NCBI GenBank assembly: GCA_023406985.1
Contig: JAEXTK010000002.1
Span: 1 to 8,256 of the forward strand
Source of the DNA: Spirochaetota bacterium
GTDB lineage: Bacteria > Spirochaetota > Spirochaetia > Treponematales > Breznakiellaceae
Length of the DNA stretch: 8,256 bases
Direction of reading: 5' to 3'
Positions 5,534 through 8,256 of the stretch are shown here, piece by piece. Under the pieces are notes generated by a model, which was given only the letters and a program-made list of their open reading frames with translations, searched no databases and was not told where the DNA came from. Each line of letters opens with the position of its first letter. The first letter of the stretch is position 1. Both the position numbers and the translations under genes were made by a program.

Positions 5534-6159
5534 CTCGAGAGCCGGGAGGCGGGCCGCGCGCCCATCGACGCGAGGAGTCGCCGGGCCCGGATCGCCTCCA
5601 TCCCGGTCTCCACCGCGGCGAGCTTCAGGGCCGGGCTGAAGAGGGCCTCTCCGGTGGTTTCCGCCGCATCCAGGACCGCGAGGCGCAGGCGGGGCGATGC
5701 CCGGGTCCAGAGCGCGGCTATTTCCCCCGCGGCCTGGAAGGCGCTGAGATCCGCCACCGAACGCACCGCCGCGGCCGCCACGGACTCGTCCTCATCGGAG
5801 AGGGCGCGCCGGAGGAAGACGTAGGCCGCCTTCTTTCCGGAGAAACCGAGCCGGCGGACGGCCGAACGACGTTCCTCGGGGTCGCGAGCGGTCAGAGCGG
5901 CCGTCCCGAGGGCGAAAAGGTCGTCTTCCCTGGCGCGGTCGGTGGACCGGACCGGGGTGTTGAGGAGCCTCTCTTTCTTCAGTTCCAGATCCAGCGTCTC
6001 ATAAGCCTTGACCACGCGGACGAAGCGTACGCTCGCGTGCGGATCCCCCGATCGATCCGGGTGGTATTTCTTGGAGAGGTAGCGGTAGGCCGCCTTGAGT
6101 TCATTGCCGTCCGATCGCGCGTCCAGGCCAAGTACGCGATAACCCTCTGCTCGATCCAC
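5530..6159 (-). CDS. J-domain cochaperone with C-terminal HEAT-like helical repeats
   Basis: This 209-aa protein has an N-terminal J domain at about 5-60. It contains YRVLGLD at 7-13, the HPD triad at 33-35 that stimulates Hsp70 ATPase, and the helix RFVRVVKAYETLD. The G/F-rich and zinc-finger regions of classical DnaJ are absent, so it is a type III (DnaJC-like) protein. Residues 92-200 are Ala/Leu/Arg-rich amphipathic helices with HEAT-like periodicity (e.g. EERRSAVRRLGFSGKKAAYV, then ESVAAAAVRSVADL), probably a substrate- or partner-binding solenoid. The start is GTG at 6159 with GGGAGG (6171-6166) 6 bp upstream, and it lies 2 bp after the Hsp70 stop. That spacing implies co-transcription and a dedicated Hsp70 partner. 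The HEAT assignment is by eye. Confidence 0.88.
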   Translation of the reverse strand: MDRAEGYRVLGLDARSDGNELKAAYRYLSKKYHPDRSGDPHASVRFVRVVKAYETLDLELKKERLLNTPVRSTDRAREDDLFALGTAALTARDPEERRSAVRRLGFSGKKAAYVFLRRALSDEDESVAAAAVRSVADLSAFQAAGEIAALWTRASPRLRLAVLDAAETTGEALFSPALKLAAVETGMEAIRARRLLASMGARPASRLSS

Positions 6160-6161
6160 TC

Positions 6162-7883
6162 TTAACCTCCCGCTGAGCGGCGCGCCTCTAGCTCGGCGAC
6201 GAGCGCCTCCAGCGACATGGCCGTCGCCGCGGCGGTGGCCGTCGCCGGTCCCGCGGATCCCGACGAAGACCCGCCCTCCGCGTCCAGGGCGGAGGCGGTC
6301 CGCTCGGCCTCCACGACGGCCGTCTCCAGTTCCGCCTCGAGCGATCGGTCGCCGTTCGCGTAGCGGGAGAGGGAAGCCGCGCGGGCGGCGAGCGAACGCA
6401 GGCGCTCCGCTTTCACCCCGAAGGCCCCTTCCGGAGCCGAGGCGATGGTGACCGCCTGCGAGGAGCCGGTGTCGAGGTCCCGAGCCCGCACATGGAGAAT
6501 TTCGTCAGGATCGATGGAAAACTCAACCTCGATCCGCGGCTCTCCCCGCCTGCCGGCCCGGATGCCGGAGAGGAGGAACCGCCCGAGGCTCAGGTTTTCC
6601 GAAGCCCGCGAGGATTCGCCCTGCAACACGTGGATCTCCACCGACCGCTGGTCGTCGGCGACCGTCGTGAAGGCGCGCGTCCGCGACACGGGGATGGGCG
6701 TATTCTTCGGGATGAGGGGCACGAAATCGTCGCCGTCGATCTCCACGCCGAACGTGCGCGAGACGGCGTCGCGGACGGAAAAGCCGCCGCCCGCGCCGTC
6801 CTTCTGGATGCCCGCGAAGACCGCGGCGCCGAAGGCCACGATCTCATCGGGATTCACGCGTCCCTCGGCCTCCCGCCCCACGAGGGCGGCGAGGGTCCGG
6901 CGGACCAGGGGAATGCGGCTCGATCCGCCCGAAAGCACGAGGTGGTCCACCGCGCCCTCGCTCAGGCCCGCCTCGGCGAGCGCCTTGCGCACCAGGTCGA
7001 TCGATCGATCGATATAAGGCCGGATGATCTCCTCGAACTCGGCCCGCTCGATCTTCCAGGAGGGGTGCGCGCCGCGCGCGGCGCCGACGAAGGGGAGGAC
7101 GACCGCGGCGCTCTCGCGGACCGAAAGTTCCATCTTGGCGCGCTCCACCGAATCGGAGAGTTGCTGGAGCAGCATGGGGTCGCCGCGGACCGCATTCGCC
7201 CCGAGTTCCCGCTCGAAGGCTTCGATCGCGCGGCCGAGCAGGATGTCGTCGAAATCGGCGCCGCCCAAGACGTTGTCGCCCGAGGCCGCGAGCACGCGGC
7301 ATTCGCTCCCCCGCATGGAAAGCACCGTCGCGTCGAAGGTACCGCCGCCGAGGTCGTAGACGAGCACGGTCCGCACCGCCTGGTCCTCGCCGAAGGCCCG
7401 GTTCGCGGACCAGGCCCACGCGACGGCCGCGGCGGTCGGCTCGTTGAGCAGGCGCCGGACTTCGAAGCCGGCCAGGCGGCCGGCCTCGCGCGTGGCGCGC
7501 CGCTGGGTTTCGGAGAAGTACGCGGGCACCGTGATGACCGCCTCGCGCGCCTCTTCCCCGAGATACGCCTCGGCGTCCGCCTTGAGCCGCGCGAGGACGT
7601 GGGAGAGGGCCTCCTCGGCCCGCAGGGCGCGGGGACCGAAGGGGAAGGTCTGGGATGACCCCATGAAGCGCTTCGCGTTCCGGATCGTTCGGGCGGGGTT
7701 GAGCACGGCCTGGTTGCGCGCGGATTCGCCCACGAGCACCTCGCCGCCGTCGGAAAGGGCGACCACGGAAGGCGTCGTCCGCGCGCCGCGATCGTTGGGA
7801 ATGAGGGTGACTTCGCGTCCGTCGAAGAACGCGCAGGAGGAGTTGGTCGTGCCGAGGTCGATGCCGAGTACGGGGAGCGCCAT
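6162..7883 (-). CDS. HscC-like Hsp70 chaperone
   Basis: This 573-aa Hsp70 has an ATPase domain at 1-365 with GIDLGTTNSS at 7-16, KRFMGS at 71-76 (catalytic-lysine region), VPAYFSETQRRAT at 119-131, NEPTAAAVAWA at 147-157, VYDLGGGTFDATVL at 175-188 and the adenosine motif LVLSGGSSRIPLVRRTL at 315-331. The beta substrate domain is about 375-480, followed by a short helical lid. The protein is shorter than DnaK (about 640) and near the size of E. coli HscC. Resemblances to HscC as I recall it include the LIPN...TPS start, KR.MGS, the AxxGDNxLGG loop and PVSR after NTPIP. The residue matching DnaK Thr199 is Ala200, and the DVLLLD-type linker is replaced by SVRDAVSRTF. A Gly/Ser/Ala/Thr-rich stretch (537-556) precedes a final short helix. 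ATG 7883 begins 1 bp after the upstream stop. It is a specialised Hsp70 acting with the downstream J protein. Confidence 0.9.
   Translation of the reverse strand: MALPVLGIDLGTTNSSCAFFDGREVTLIPNDRGARTTPSVVALSDGGEVLVGESARNQAVLNPARTIRNAKRFMGSSQTFPFGPRALRAEEALSHVLARLKADAEAYLGEEAREAVITVPAYFSETQRRATREAGRLAGFEVRRLLNEPTAAAVAWAWSANRAFGEDQAVRTVLVYDLGGGTFDATVLSMRGSECRVLAASGDNVLGGADFDDILLGRAIEAFERELGANAVRGDPMLLQQLSDSVERAKMELSVRESAAVVLPFVGAARGAHPSWKIERAEFEEIIRPYIDRSIDLVRKALAEAGLSEGAVDHLVLSGGSSRIPLVRRTLAALVGREAEGRVNPDEIVAFGAAVFAGIQKDGAGGGFSVRDAVSRTFGVEIDGDDFVPLIPKNTPIPVSRTRAFTTVADDQRSVEIHVLQGESSRASENLSLGRFLLSGIRAGRRGEPRIEVEFSIDPDEILHVRARDLDTGSSQAVTIASAPEGAFGVKAERLRSLAARAASLSRYANGDRSLEAELETAVVEAERTASALDAEGGSSSGSAGPATATAAATAMSLEALVAELEARRSAGG
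6166..6171 (-). promoter_or_regulatory. Ribosome binding site of the J-domain gene
   Basis: GGGAGG lies within the last codons of the Hsp70 gene, 6 bp before the GTG start at 6159. It decides the unusual GTG start and fits translation coupled to the Hsp70. Confidence 0.8.
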
Positions 7884-7884
7884 G

Positions 7885-8256
7885 CTATTCCGTCCTCGCC
7901 GCCAGGGCGATGGCGAGGTCCACCTCGGCCACGGTGGCTCCGAGCCGCTTGGCGATGATGTCGGCCGAGAAACCCGCGCGATAGAGCTCCGCGACGCGTT
8001 CGGCGAAGGGCGCGGCTTTCGGCCCGATGGGGGCATCCGAACGGATGAACCGCGGCCCTGCCCCCGATTCCGGCCCCGTTTCGGACCGCGGGGGGAGATC
8101 GACGGGCGGCCCCGCGGGGGGCTCCCGCGCGGGCGGCGCCGACGGCGTAATCGAGGACCGCGGCGTCGTGTCGGCCGGAACCGCGCCGCCTTGAACCGTG
8201 CCTGTCGGAGCCGCGCCGGACGCCGCCGTGCCGGTAGGCGCCGCGCCGGCTTGGGC
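7885..8256 (-). CDS. C-terminal part of a protein with Pro/Ala-rich linker and helix-turn-helix-like tail
   Basis: The frame is open from the right edge to TAG at 7887-7885, giving 123 residues of the C-terminus only. Residues 1-80 of this fragment are Ala/Gly/Pro/Thr-rich and probably disordered, beginning with degenerate 10-residue repeats. The last 40 residues form a compact motif: FAERVAELYRAGFSADIIAK followed by RLGATVAEVDLAIALAAR. This helix-turn-helix-like pattern (LYxxGxSxxxIAxxLGxxxxEVxLAI) resembles the tail of DUF6115/DUF2802-type proteins, which usually have an N-terminal membrane anchor. That match is from memory and the N-terminus is not visible. The stop lies 1 bp before the Hsp70 start, so the two are almost certainly co-transcribed. 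DNA binding is possible but not shown. Confidence 0.7.
   Translation of the reverse strand, partial: AQAGAAPTGTAASGAAPTGTVQGGAVPADTTPRSSITPSAPPAREPPAGPPVDLPPRSETGPESGAGPRFIRSDAPIGPKAAPFAERVAELYRAGFSADIIAKRLGATVAEVDLAIALAARTE
8158..8247 (-). repeat. Degenerate 30-bp (10-residue) tandem repeat in the linker region
   Basis: Read on the minus strand, two units GAAPTGTAAS (8247-8218) and GAAPTGTVQG (8217-8188) are followed by a decayed third, GAVPADTTPR (8187-8158). DNA differences fall mostly at third codon positions, so selection appears to keep the peptide pattern. More units may lie beyond the window edge. Confidence 0.6.

Noticed and set aside
4990..6165. A 391-codon plus-strand frame over cheW and the J-domain gene
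   Set aside because: It is a frame-shifted shadow of cheW and antisense of the J gene, with Arg/Gly/His-rich sequence and no recognisable motif.
6492..7658. A 388-codon plus-strand frame opposite the Hsp70 gene
   Set aside because: It is antisense to an Hsp70 with all signature motifs; its Gly/Glu/Arg-rich sequence fits a GC-rich mirror frame.
1..8256. CRISPR array, insertion sequence, riboswitch or phage gene
   Set aside because: No spaced direct repeats, terminal inverted repeats, transposase motifs or long structured leaders were seen on either strand.

Overview
The window is GC-rich bacterial chromosome (by eye about two thirds G+C, with strong G/C preference at third codon positions). 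It is coding-dense, with short gaps and several stop/start overlaps. Content points to a spirochaete, most likely a treponeme-like member of Spirochaetales. The grounds are a stand-alone CheW, a secreted beta-barrel protein with an aromatic C-terminus, an HscC-like Hsp70 and a MurG of the 'HESD' type. This placement is an inference from protein character; there is no rRNA here to settle it.

Left third (positions 1-3547, all minus strand, read right to left). First comes a TIR-like/ankyrin protein of 305 aa. After 40 bp follows murG (lipid II synthesis), then a CvpA-family membrane protein overlapping murG by 4 bp, then 5 bp later a holB-like clamp-loader delta' subunit that runs off the left edge. 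These four genes probably form one transcription unit.

Middle (3548-5533). A tRNA-Phe(GAA) on the minus strand has a near-consensus promoter and its own intrinsic terminator. Transcribed away from it on the plus strand are a 358-aa signal-peptide-bearing outer-membrane beta-barrel candidate and then cheW. Each plus-strand gene has its own recognisable -10 element and a strong AGGAGG ribosome binding site.

Right third (5530-8256, minus strand, read right to left). The order is a protein with a Pro/Ala-rich linker and a C-terminal helix-turn-helix-like motif (cut by the window edge), an HscC-like short Hsp70, and a J-domain/HEAT-like cochaperone. The spacings are 1 and 2 bp, so this is a tight operon. 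It looks like a dedicated Hsp70/J-protein pair rather than the housekeeping DnaK/DnaJ. The J-protein gene and cheW converge and share 4 bp at their stop codons.

No mobile element, CRISPR array, integrase, toxin-antitoxin pair or obvious defence island is visible. Most of the window is ordinary. The less ordinary items are the TIR-like/ankyrin fusion lacking the usual TIR glutamate, the Hsp70 with altered catalytic and linker positions paired with a J-HEAT protein, a roughly 100-residue helical insert in delta', and a short upstream ORF overlapping the ankyrin gene start.
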